From: Verrucomicrobiales bacterium
Lineage (GTDB): Bacteria; Verrucomicrobiota; Verrucomicrobiia; Limisphaerales; UBA1096
Length of the DNA: 12,023 nt
Assembly (NCBI GenBank): GCA_011523195.1
Contig: WTHH01000021.1
Span: forward strand, 1-12,023
Reading direction: 5' to 3'
Under the pieces are notes generated by a model. That model was given only the letters and a program-made list of their open reading frames with translations. It was not told the DNA's origin and did not search any database. Positions 1 to 7,800 of this stretch are shown piece after piece (the first letter of the stretch is position 1; every line of letters starts with the position of its first letter). Made by a program: the position numbers and the translations under genes.

Positions 1-3000
1 GTCAGCCCCAACAACGCCGCCGGTTTGCTGTCCATGTTGTACAACTCAACCCAGTCGTCCCCGCCAGCCGGGGAGGCCGCGCCGAATTCGTTGAGCCGGA
101 GTTTTTTCAGGTCGGCCACACTGGCATTCTTGTTGGCCTTGCCGGGGGTGGGCTGGTTGAGCACCCAGCCGTTGACACTGCGGCCGATGGAGTGGTCAGC
201 CACCTGCATCCCGAAGGTGATCACGTCGACCCGCTCGCCGGCCGGGTTGAACAGGGCGATGGTGTCGCCGTCGTTGTCCATGGCAAATCCGGCGTGCAGC
301 CCGGGCGCCTCGTGGTCGTCATCCAGCCAGATGGTTAGGTAACCCTCCGCCTTGATCACAACGCCGGCCGGGATATTGAACTTGCGTGGCTTGGCCGGGT
401 TGTCGCTCAGGCTCCAGTTCTGTAAATACACATCGGTGCCAGCCACGTTTTTCAGCTCCAGATAGTCGGGGAACCGAGTGCCGTTCTTGACTATGCTGAC
501 GTTTTCCGCGAGCACCTCGTTGATAACCACCAGTGGCTCGGGCGTGTCCGCGCTTGGTTTGCCGGGGGTACCGCCCTTGGCCAAGCTGGCGCGCCAGTTG
601 GCCGGGGCGTCGGGGTCGCCGTCCGCGTTGGCTAGGACCAGTGAGTAGCCGTCGCCGTCGGCCTCGCTTGGCCAAGCGCCACGATCCTTGTAGTCCACCG
701 AAAGCACCGTCTCGCCGTTGCGGTCGACTAGGGCCAAGCGCTCGCCCCGGTTGGACAGGCTGCCCTCGTACAGGCCGCCAATGCGCACGCCGGGGTAGCG
801 ACTGCGAAATGCCTCCACGTTGGCATCGTTGACCAGCAGCAGTCGCGTGTCGGGAGAGAGCGGCGGGCTGCCCTCGGCGAACCGGAACGAGATGCCGTCG
901 AGCGAATAGCCGGAGAGGTTCAGCTCGGAGTCGCCCACGTTTTGCAGTTCGACAAATTCAAACGCATCACCGCCCTGCGGGTTGTACATGATCTCGGTGA
1001 TGCGGATCGGCGCGGCACTGTCGCCCACCTGAAACGTGGCCGAGGTGAGGGCACTCCACTTACCGCCGTTCATGGTGCGGGCCTTGACCTGTGCGCCCCT
1101 AGTGAGCGTGACGCCGCCGGCCCTGTCGTATTTGCTGGCAGTGCCGGAGACCGAGTTGGCAAAGCGCACGCGCGGGTCGGAGCCGTCTGTCGTATAGTAA
1201 ATGTCCCCCTTCGTGGCGGTTAACTTGAGGTTGAATCCGCCCGGCACAAGCCCGCCGAATTGATTGAACTTTGGCGCCGTGTCGGACGCCGCCAGGTTGG
1301 CATCCTTGAGGTGCTTCATGATGTTGCGCCTCCTGTTTTTGATCCAGTTAAGCCCCCAGTTTTTGTTGAGGCTCACGGTACCTCTGACTGTGTTGTATAG
1401 TTCGTCGTACGTCTCACGTATAGCAGCGTCGGTGAGGCCGCCGTCGTTGTAGAAATGCTTGTGAACGCGGTCGGCAAACAGCAGGTTGAATTCCGGTCCT
1501 TTTCTCAGTTGGTTGAACAGGACCGCGAGATCGGCATTGTTCCCGGAGCCCAGCTCGTTGTTGATCGTGTTATGGCTGGTACCGGCCTGAAAGGCGTGTT
1601 CGGAGTCCCACGCGTAAAACCGGAACGGCCCATCCGGCTTGTGGCGTGCGGCCCGCCAGTTGTTGTGGGGCCAGTCGCGGTTGGCGATCCAAATCAGCGG
1701 GAGGAGGTAGTCGGCGAAGTTGGCCATGTCCACCTGCTGTTCCAACTTCTGAAAGTCTTCCGGGTCGGTGAGATCGTAGCGTCGAGCGTTGGAGATTAGT
1801 TTTCTCCATGAAGAACTGCTACCGGCTCGCACTTCGTTGAATTGAGCCATCACGTCGTAGTTTTCATCCGTCTGGTGCCAATCCGCGAGGAACTTGGTGT
1901 CGATCCGCTCAGTAGGGTTATAATAGCCCTTGTATTTGCCGTTGATGAATAGATTGACGAACGTGCCCCGTGATTGAACCTGCCCGGTATTCAAGCCGAG
2001 GCGACGTGACCACTCGTCCTTGATGAACGGGCTGGTGTGGTCGTTCATACCGGCCCGCAGCACGATGCGATCGAAGGACTGCACCGGTGTGTCGCCAAAA
2101 AGCGGGTACTCCAGCCGCCCCGTGCCGTAGTCGCCGCGGAAGTAAAGCCGGAACGAGTACTTGCTGAATGGCAACTGGCCCGTCGGGTTGTAACGAGGGC
2201 GGACGTAGCCGCCGCCTTGGATGCGAATGCCGCAGTCCACGGCAAAGCCGCCGTTGTCCTCTGGCCGGATCAACTCGGCGGAGACTGGACGCTCCCACGT
2301 GATGCCGCGGCGCTGCGCGTTGGGCTGTTTTTGGATGCCCTTGGTGCCCCAGAGGTGGCGGTCATCAGTCACCAGTGACAGGGCGGGGAGACGTTTGCGG
2401 CTGGCGGACAATCCATAAAAATAGGTGTTGGTTTTCACTTTGGAGGAGAGCATTCCCTCCTTGGATGCCACCGCACGGACGATGCTTGTGCGGGAGATGC
2501 GGATCGGGCCGGTGTAGACCTTGCCTACGGTCTCGTAGCGGCCGTTGCCGCAGCAGGCCGGGGTGTCCCCATTGGTCGTGTAGCGGATGGTCGCCCCGGG
2601 AGTCTCGGTCGAGAGGGTGAGGTACACTGCCTTGCGCTCGTAAAAACCACGCGGGAGGCTGAAGTGCACCGGCTTGACCCGGCCGCTGACAGTCTTGGTG
2701 CTGTTTTTACTGCCGGGGGTTGGTGTTTCAAAATACACCCATTCATCGTCGGCGTTCAGACCGAAGCTGTTGCCCGGTGCTTGTTCGCGAAACCGCACGG
2801 AGGACACAGTGCGCCGGGGTGACTCGGTGCTGCACAATGCGAGGAATTCCCCGTTCGGGTTCAGCTTGAAATTGGTGTGCAGGCGGGTGGGGTTGCTGGC
2901 GTCATCCTCGCCGGTGGCGAACACCACCAGCCGCTCGTCGGGGTCGAGCGTCACCTTGGGGAAGAGCCATTTGGCCAGATCGCCGCGATCATCCGTCAAC

Positions 3001-4307
3001 GACCAGCCCTCGAGGTTGACCTCCTTTTCGCCACGGTTGTGCAGCTCGATCCAGTCGCCATCCACACGCTTGTAATCCTTGACCGAGGCGGCGCTCAGCT
3101 CGCTGATCACTACGTCGCCCGGGGTGTGCTCGGCATCGACCTGCACCGTCCACGCTTGGCCGTCGAACCGGTTCGGCGTGCGGTTGAAGTCGGTGATGTC
3201 GGCATCGTCCGCCCACGTCAACTCCACTTGGCCAAGCAGGATCGCTTTGAAATAAAACAGGTACGGCCCGGCGCCGATCCCGGTGACTGACACGGCCGTG
3301 ACTCCGTTGGCCATCAGGTCGCGCGCGTCCACGCCCTGCACCGGCTCGTCAAACCACACCTCCGCCTGGCTAAACTGCCGCACCGTGCCCTCGAGCGGCA
3401 GGTGGCTGGCCAAGCGCGGCGGCACGAGGTCGAGCAGCTCGTACGTCCAAGGGTCGTTTTTCGGTGCAAACGCGTTCGGTGGCGAAGCCTGGTCTCCGAT
3501 GCCGTGGTTCGGCGACCACCAGACATCGATTTTCCCAGGCGGCAGATCGTCCAGTTTGAATGTAAAGGCGTTGCCCTTTTCCGACACGGACAGGGCGGGG
3601 TAATCGTTGACCATCAGGTCGCCGGCCTCGATGCCGGACATCGGCTCGCTGAACTTGACGGTGATTGAGTCGAGTTTCTCCAGTTCGCCCGGCTCGGGGC
3701 TGACGGAGACTACCTCGGGCGGGACGAACTCGCGCTCCTTGGATGAGAGCCGGACGTCGAGGTAGGCGTCGCTGTTGCCCTTGCTGAAATTGAGCAGCAT
3801 GACGCAGAGAACATTCCAACCCTTCTCGGTGGCACCGCCGAGGTTGTGGATTTTTGTCTCGTGCCATTTGATCGGCTCGCGGTTGGTCTTGGCCGAGCGC
3901 GAGCTGTAACTGAGTGTGGAGGAGGGCTTGTGCAGGCTGGCAATCTCCACGCCGTTGAGCCAAGCGACGTAGCCGTCGTCCGCCTTGACCTGCAACGTGC
4001 CGGCGCCGAACAGCGAGGGGTCTGCCACCCGGAACTTGCGCCGGATGTAGATGGTCGAGTAGCCGTTTTTCATGTCGCTCAGCTCCGTGCCGCCCTCGAC
4101 ATCCTCGTTGTTGTAGAACGGGAGTTTGCCGCGCGACCATGAGGCGTCATCGAAGTCGATGCCGGTCCACGCCGAGCGCGGCGACGAGGCGTCCTTGGTG
4201 CCCTTGTGGTACTTGAAGACGGCGCCTTCCTTAATGAGATCGACCCCCCGGCCCGGCGCGGCAAACGCGGCGAGCGCCAGAGCGAGCGTGAAGAGTCTGT
4301 TGGTCAT
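1..4307 (-). CDS. Giant secreted CotH kinase-like / lamin-tail-domain protein (3' end outside window)
   Basis: One uninterrupted minus-strand frame runs from the ATG at 4307 to the left edge (1435 codons, no stop), so the C-terminus is missing. The start is supported by a signal peptide: Arg-4, a hydrophobic run LFTLALALAAFAA, then the mature part. Domains by approximate residue: 25-190 galactose-binding-like jelly-roll (DDGYVAWLNG); 196-290 and 296-395 SbsA-type Ig-like domains (the first with VSVSPEPGE and VKFSEPM); 396-515 LTD; 546-635 chitobiase C-terminal-like (ATIRYTTNGDTP); 640-1000 CotH kinase-like (RIQGG near 695, ERID 800-803, WDSEH 900-904); 1015-1090 a second chitobiase-like domain (IYYTTDGSDPR); 1097-1215 and 1257-1375 LTDs; a fourth LTD from about 1403. 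CotH in Bacillus phosphorylates spore-coat protein; the role in Gram-negatives is unclear. The WDSE site differs from the WDLD of the upstream paralogue. Probably the last gene of a minus-strand operon, 79 bp after the small DUF6941-like gene. No clear Shine-Dalgarno sequence is visible. The product is inferred to be an extracellular or surface protein; its substrate is unknown. Confidence 0.88.
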   Translation of the reverse strand, partial: MTNRLFTLALALAAFAAPGRGVDLIKEGAVFKYHKGTKDASSPRSAWTGIDFDDASWSRGKLPFYNNEDVEGGTELSDMKNGYSTIYIRRKFRVADPSLFGAGTLQVKADDGYVAWLNGVEIASLHKPSSTLSYSSRSAKTNREPIKWHETKIHNLGGATEKGWNVLCVMLLNFSKGNSDAYLDVRLSSKEREFVPPEVVSVSPEPGELEKLDSITVKFSEPMSGIEAGDLMVNDYPALSVSEKGNAFTFKLDDLPPGKIDVWWSPNHGIGDQASPPNAFAPKNDPWTYELLDLVPPRLASHLPLEGTVRQFSQAEVWFDEPVQGVDARDLMANGVTAVSVTGIGAGPYLFYFKAILLGQVELTWADDADITDFNRTPNRFDGQAWTVQVDAEHTPGDVVISELSAASVKDYKRVDGDWIELHNRGEKEVNLEGWSLTDDRGDLAKWLFPKVTLDPDERLVVFATGEDDASNPTRLHTNFKLNPNGEFLALCSTESPRRTVSSVRFREQAPGNSFGLNADDEWVYFETPTPGSKNSTKTVSGRVKPVHFSLPRGFYERKAVYLTLSTETPGATIRYTTNGDTPACCGNGRYETVGKVYTGPIRISRTSIVRAVASKEGMLSSKVKTNTYFYGLSASRKRLPALSLVTDDRHLWGTKGIQKQPNAQRRGITWERPVSAELIRPEDNGGFAVDCGIRIQGGGYVRPRYNPTGQLPFSKYSFRLYFRGDYGTGRLEYPLFGDTPVQSFDRIVLRAGMNDHTSPFIKDEWSRRLGLNTGQVQSRGTFVNLFINGKYKGYYNPTERIDTKFLADWHQTDENYDVMAQFNEVRAGSSSSWRKLISNARRYDLTDPEDFQKLEQQVDMANFADYLLPLIWIANRDWPHNNWRAARHKPDGPFRFYAWDSEHAFQAGTSHNTINNELGSGNNADLAVLFNQLRKGPEFNLLFADRVHKHFYNDGGLTDAAIRETYDELYNTVRGTVSLNKNWGLNWIKNRRRNIMKHLKDANLAASDTAPKFNQFGGLVPGGFNLKLTATKGDIYYTTDGSDPRVRFANSVSGTASKYDRAGGVTLTRGAQVKARTMNGGKWSALTSATFQVGDSAAPIRITEIMYNPQGGDAFEFVELQNVGDSELNLSGYSLDGISFRFAEGSPPLSPDTRLLLVNDANVEAFRSRYPGVRIGGLYEGSLSNRGERLALVDRNGETVLSVDYKDRGAWPSEADGDGYSLVLANADGDPDAPANWRASLAKGGTPGKPSADTPEPLVVINEVLAENVSIVKNGTRFPDYLELKNVAGTDVYLQNWSLSDNPAKPRKFNIPAGVVIKAEGYLTIWLDDDHEAPGLHAGFAMDNDGDTIALFNPAGERVDVITFGMQVADHSIGRSVNGWVLNQPTPGKANKNASVADLKKLRLNEFGAASPAGGDDWVELYNMDSKPAALLGL
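576..585. repeat. Palindrome family, 10-bp copy CTTGGCCAAG
   Basis: Shortened copy in the linker after the second LTD of the left CotH gene, read as S-L-A-K. It directly abuts another palindrome at 586-597. Confidence 0.85.
586..597. repeat. 12-bp palindrome CTGGCGCGCCAG adjoining a TTGGCCAA copy
   Basis: A perfect palindrome of different sequence that starts at the base after the 576-585 copy, giving two palindromes back to back over 22 bp within the left CotH coding sequence. Confidence 0.85.
665..678. repeat. Palindrome CGCTTGGCCAAGCG, perfect copy
   Basis: A perfect 14-bp palindrome inside the left CotH/LTD gene, read on the minus strand as G-A-W-P-S-E (about residues 1210-1215). This reading frame differs from that of the other copies. 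It lies at the end of the second LTD. Confidence 0.95.
3227..3236. repeat. Palindrome family, 10-bp copy CTTGGCCAAG
   Basis: In the second Ig-like domain of the left CotH gene, read as L-G-Q-V (about residues 358-361). Confidence 0.85.
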
Positions 4308-4330
4308 TCGATTATGGTCTGTTGTTCAAC

Positions 4331-4347
4331 GGCCAAGTCGCTTGGCC
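4331..4347. repeat. Intergenic hairpin GGCCAAG-TCG-CTTGGCC
   Basis: A perfect 7-bp inverted repeat with a 3-nt loop in the 79-bp gap (4308-4386) between the DUF6941-like gene and the left CotH gene. It is built from a half copy of the TTGGCCAA palindrome plus the full copy at 4339-4352. In the minus-strand transcript it is not followed by a run of U, so it is not a typical intrinsic terminator; RNA processing or protein binding are alternatives. Confidence 0.75.
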
Positions 4348-4352
4348 AAGCG
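4339..4352. repeat. Palindrome CGCTTGGCCAAGCG, perfect intergenic copy
   Basis: The only copy outside a gene. It lies in the 79-bp gap between the DUF6941-like gene and the left CotH gene and overlaps a hairpin at 4331-4347. Confidence 0.95.
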
Positions 4353-4368
4353 CGGGTTGCTCTGGATT

Positions 4369-4385
4369 GGGGTGGGGTGGGGTGG
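4369..4385 (+). repeat. G-rich tandem (GGGGT)3GG, possible G-quadruplex
   Basis: Three GGGGT units plus GG, with one further GG at 4364-4365. The repeat ends 1 bp before the stop codon of the DUF6941-like gene. The G-rich strand is the template strand for these minus-strand genes, so the transcript carries a C-rich stretch just after the stop. Four G-runs with single-T loops could form a quadruplex in DNA. Confidence 0.7.
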
Positions 4386-4386
4386 C

Positions 4387-4815
4387 TCAGGCGTCCTCCT
4401 CGCCGTCGGCCGTGTTCTCCTTGTCGGGCACCTGTTTGACCTCGAGCGGAATGCTGGCCTCCTGCCGGCCGTCGATCGCGATGTCGATCGCATGCTGCCC
4501 GAATTTTTCAAACTTCAGCCGCTGTATGTTGAGAATGAAATTCCGGTAAAGAAACGAGTCGCCGGGCGGTACGTTTACCTCGAACGGCAGCTCGATGCTG
4601 GGCATGACGAACTTGCCGTCCTCGTCGACGAAGTTGATTCGCAGCTTGTGCTCACCCTCCTCGACCCGCTTAAAAACGATCCGCAACACGATTGAGCACT
4701 GCGGATAGTTTGCCGGCAGTTCCTTCGTATAGACGGAGTTGAACGTGCCAAGCAGGTTCAGCTTGCCCTTGTAATCCGTGGCTGCATCGCACAGCACTGC
4801 TACTTGAATATCCAT
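4387..4815 (-). CDS. Small DUF6941-like hypothetical protein
   Basis: A 142-residue protein starting MDIQVAVLCD at 4815 and ending at TGA 4389-4387. An in-frame upstream start at 4848 would add 11 residues (MRPGALRGVTK). I prefer 4815 because the MDIQVAVLCDAA opening, followed by GKLNLLGTF, matches how the DUF6941 family starts, as I recall it. No signal peptide or membrane segment is present, so it is probably cytoplasmic. The body alternates short hydrophobic and charged stretches typical of a small beta-sandwich (for example SIVLRIVFKR and FVMPSIELPFEV). The tail is acidic (DKENTADGEEDA). The function of the family is not known to me. It sits between two genes for exported CotH proteins, 60 bp after one and 79 bp before the other, suggesting co-transcription. 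No clear Shine-Dalgarno sequence precedes either start. Confidence 0.82.
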   Translation of the reverse strand: MDIQVAVLCDAATDYKGKLNLLGTFNSVYTKELPANYPQCSIVLRIVFKRVEEGEHKLRINFVDEDGKFVMPSIELPFEVNVPPGDSFLYRNFILNIQRLKFEKFGQHAIDIAIDGRQEASIPLEVKQVPDKENTADGEEDA

Positions 4816-4875
4816 TTTGGTCACACCACGCAGCGCTCCCGGGCGCACGTGGCCAAGCAGGGTAGCCCCAAATCG

Positions 4876-7800
4876 TTAATCTGCCAAACGCTGAACTCGC
4901 AGCCGATAGAAGCGCTTGGCCAAGTGCTCGGCCGGGCCAACCGGGATGCGCTTGACCTCCTTTTCCAGCCCCCTGGCCGGGGTGAACACGTCGCCGGGCA
5001 GGGCGCCCCACGGGCCGGTCGGCGTGTCGGCGGATTGCAGCATGTACGAGCGCCCGTCGCGCATGGTGAACTCGATCTCGACCTGACCCGCTTGGCCAAG
5101 CGCGAATTCGAGCCGGAGGAAACTGTCGGTATCCTTCGGCAGCGTGCCGGAGTAAAACTCGTGGGCGTTGGTTGCGCCATCGCCGTCGGGGTCATTCGCC
5201 GCATCGTCGAGCAGATGGTTCAGGCCGTGTGCCAGTTCCCAGGCGTCCGGCATGCCGTCGCCGTCGCTATCTTTCGGCAACACTGCCGGGCCGTCGTCCG
5301 CGCCAGGTGAACCACCGTTCGCGGCGCTGACCGTCCAGTTCTTCGGATGGTTCAGGTCGCCGAGTGCCTGTTTTTCCGGATCGGTGACCACCGGAATGAG
5401 CGACCGCCCGTCGCCATCGGCGGCCTGCGGCCAGTTGTCATCGTCGCTGTACTCGAACGAGACAAGCGTGGCCCCGTCGGTCGCCGACTGTACCCAGACC
5501 TGTTCGCCGTTGTTTGCCAACTTACCACGGAACGTACCAAGGATGAGCGTGGCGTCGTCCAGTATGTAGTGGGCGCGGAACGCAGAGACATCGTTGTTGC
5601 CGATCACCAATGCGAACTGGTTCGGCGCGAGCTGCATGCCAGCCGGCACAATGAACCGCACGCCGCCTGAGATCGCGACACCGCCAACATCAAGCGTCTT
5701 GTCGTTGGTGTTGTGCAGCTCGAGGTAGTCAAAGTCCGCACCCTCGCTAGCGTGGTACATCAGCTCACTCAGGACGAGGTGGCTCTTGAGGCGCTCGAGC
5801 GTGTCCGGTTCGCCGGCCCGGAATTCGACCGGGTCGGACCAGTGACTCCAGCGGTTGGTGTCGTCGAGCATCCGCACGCGGGCCCGGTACCAGTGGCCCA
5901 CCTCGGCCACGCCTTCCGGGATCGTGACGCTGTCGGCGAATTCGCTGATCACGTCCGACTCCCACACGGCATCGATCTCATACTTGCGCGGGTTTTGCGG
6001 ATCGTACGCTAGGGCATCGTGCGCGGTGATCTCGGCCAGGCGCCATTTCATGCCGGCGAACTCCCCGGTTTTGTCGGAGAACGCCGAGCTGTGGAAACGC
6101 AGGTTGTTCACAGGGAAACCCTCGCCGCCAACGTAGCTGATCTCCGGCTGTGCGGGATGCTTCGTGTCGCGGGCGGCGGTCTTGAGGATGAAATTATGCC
6201 GGGTGCGGATGTAGTTTTTCATTAGCTTCACCATACCGGGAAAGTCCTTCGTGCTGGCACGCTGATAAAAACGGCCCTTGCCGGCCTTGCCGGAGTTGAC
6301 CTTGCCGGAGGCCATGATCGGGTGATAGTCCCACTTGGCGCGGTCGGCATCTACGATCGACAGCCAGTTGGGATCGGGGTGGTCGATGATCGCCGCGTGT
6401 TCGTCGATCAACTTGTAGCCTTCGTCGTTGTTGTAAAGCAGGTCGATGATCTCGCGGGCGCGGTTGCCGTATTCTACCTTGAAAACCGAGCGGCGCAGCA
6501 GTCGGCTTTTGAACGGCTCCTCGCCGTTGCCGTACATGTTGCTGGCCCAGGTCAGGTCGAGGTCCCACGGCAGGGTGGCCCACTTTTTTGTCTCGGGGTT
6601 GAGGTAGTAGAAATAGTTTTTGCCGTAGCCGATGTCGTAGTGGTGGATGCCCTCGACGACGGTGCGGTAGCTGTAGTAGCGGGGCAGGTCCATGTTGGTG
6701 CGCCACCAGTCCTCGCTGGGGTTGCCCTTGTAGCGGTTCATGTAGCTGTTGAGGTCGGACTTGTCGGTGACGGCGAACGGTCCCTGGTTGTTGAGGTCGC
6801 CCGATCCGCCTTCCATCTTGTACAGGTTGCCGTCCGGCAGGTTGTGCTCGTCGAGGAACCGGCCGTCCATCTGCTCGATCGCAAGGTAGAGTCCCCAAAA
6901 GTCGCCGTCGTATTGCGTGGCCCCGTTTTCATCGGCTTCGTCGATAATCCGAAAGTGCACCCAGTGCGTGTGCGGCGCCTCGACACCGGTGAGATTGAAC
7001 AGCTTGAAGCCGACCGCCTCGAACATTCCGTGCTCGCCCCGGTGCAGGTAGTTGCCCTGCTGGATGCAGGCTGAGAAGTTCAGCTTGTCCCAGCGCGTGT
7101 TGTATTCGCGGCCGTAATGGTCGCGCGCGCGGAAACCGTGCCCACGGTTGAAGTCGAACTTCCACATGTTCTTGCCCATCGCATAGCGCCACACGCCGCC
7201 GCGCGCCCGGTAGCGGATGTGATCGTACACCTCGCCGTCGTAAACCAGCGTGCCTTTCCACTTGTAATTGTCGCCGCGGTACTGCTCGTTCCATGTCGAG
7301 GTTTCGACGTCGTTTTTCTTGGAGATCAGGTGGTAGACCGGCACGCGGGTCAGCGACTCGGTTGGGTATTCGATGATCTCGCCGCGGGTACGCGTGCGCC
7401 CTTTCCAACTGGGGACGCCGTTGTAGCAAAAGTAGGCAAAGTTGGGCGCCGGATCGTCGGGGTAGGGCGCGGTGATCGCTTGGCCAAGCGCGGTCCGAAT
7501 TGTCACCCGGTAGCGGATGAGGTGGCGATGCTGCTGAATGGCCTTGGGCACCTGCGAGCTGAAGACGCTGTCCCCGGCCTTGGCGTCGCCCGCTTGGCCA
7601 AGGTCGTTCATCGGTAGGGTCTTCCAGTTTTGCTCATAGGCGGCATCGTCAATGTGGACGTAGTTACCTGGGCGAACGACCTGATACTGGACCTCCAGCT
7701 TGGCCCCCTCTGGCACGGCGCTTGGCTCAGCCGTTATCGTCACTGACTCACCCGCCTTGGGTTGCGTGGGCAGATGCTCGACATTGGCCAAGCGCGGCAG

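Noticed and set aside
3370..4140. 256-codon minus-strand frame within the left CotH gene
   Set aside because: It is an arginine- and glutamine-rich out-of-frame reading of the gene; the true frame is continuous from 4307 to the window edge with a signal peptide and domains.
1..4307. Possible frameshifts or a pseudogene in the left giant gene
   Set aside because: Translation from 4307 reads without a stop for 1435 codons with sensible domain order throughout.
4331..4352. Rho-independent terminator between the DUF6941-like and left CotH genes
   Set aside because: The hairpin is good but no U-run follows it in the minus-strand transcript.
4471..4491. Direct repeat of GTCGATCGC
   Set aside because: It is explained by the A-I-D-I-A-I-D peptide of the DUF6941-like protein using the same codons twice.
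4816..4848. Upstream ATG at 4848 for the DUF6941-like gene
   Set aside because: The extra 11 residues do not resemble the family start, and MDIQVAVLCD fits it well.
6322..7074. 250-codon open frame on the plus strand inside the CotH gene
   Set aside because: Valine- and alanine-rich mirror translation of the CotH coding frame, with no start signal or family resemblance.
576..7794. CRISPR array or protein-level repeat as explanation of the TTGGCCAA copies
   Set aside because: Spacing is irregular (about 90 to 2500 bp), the units are only 8-14 bp, no cas genes are present, and the encoded peptides differ by frame.
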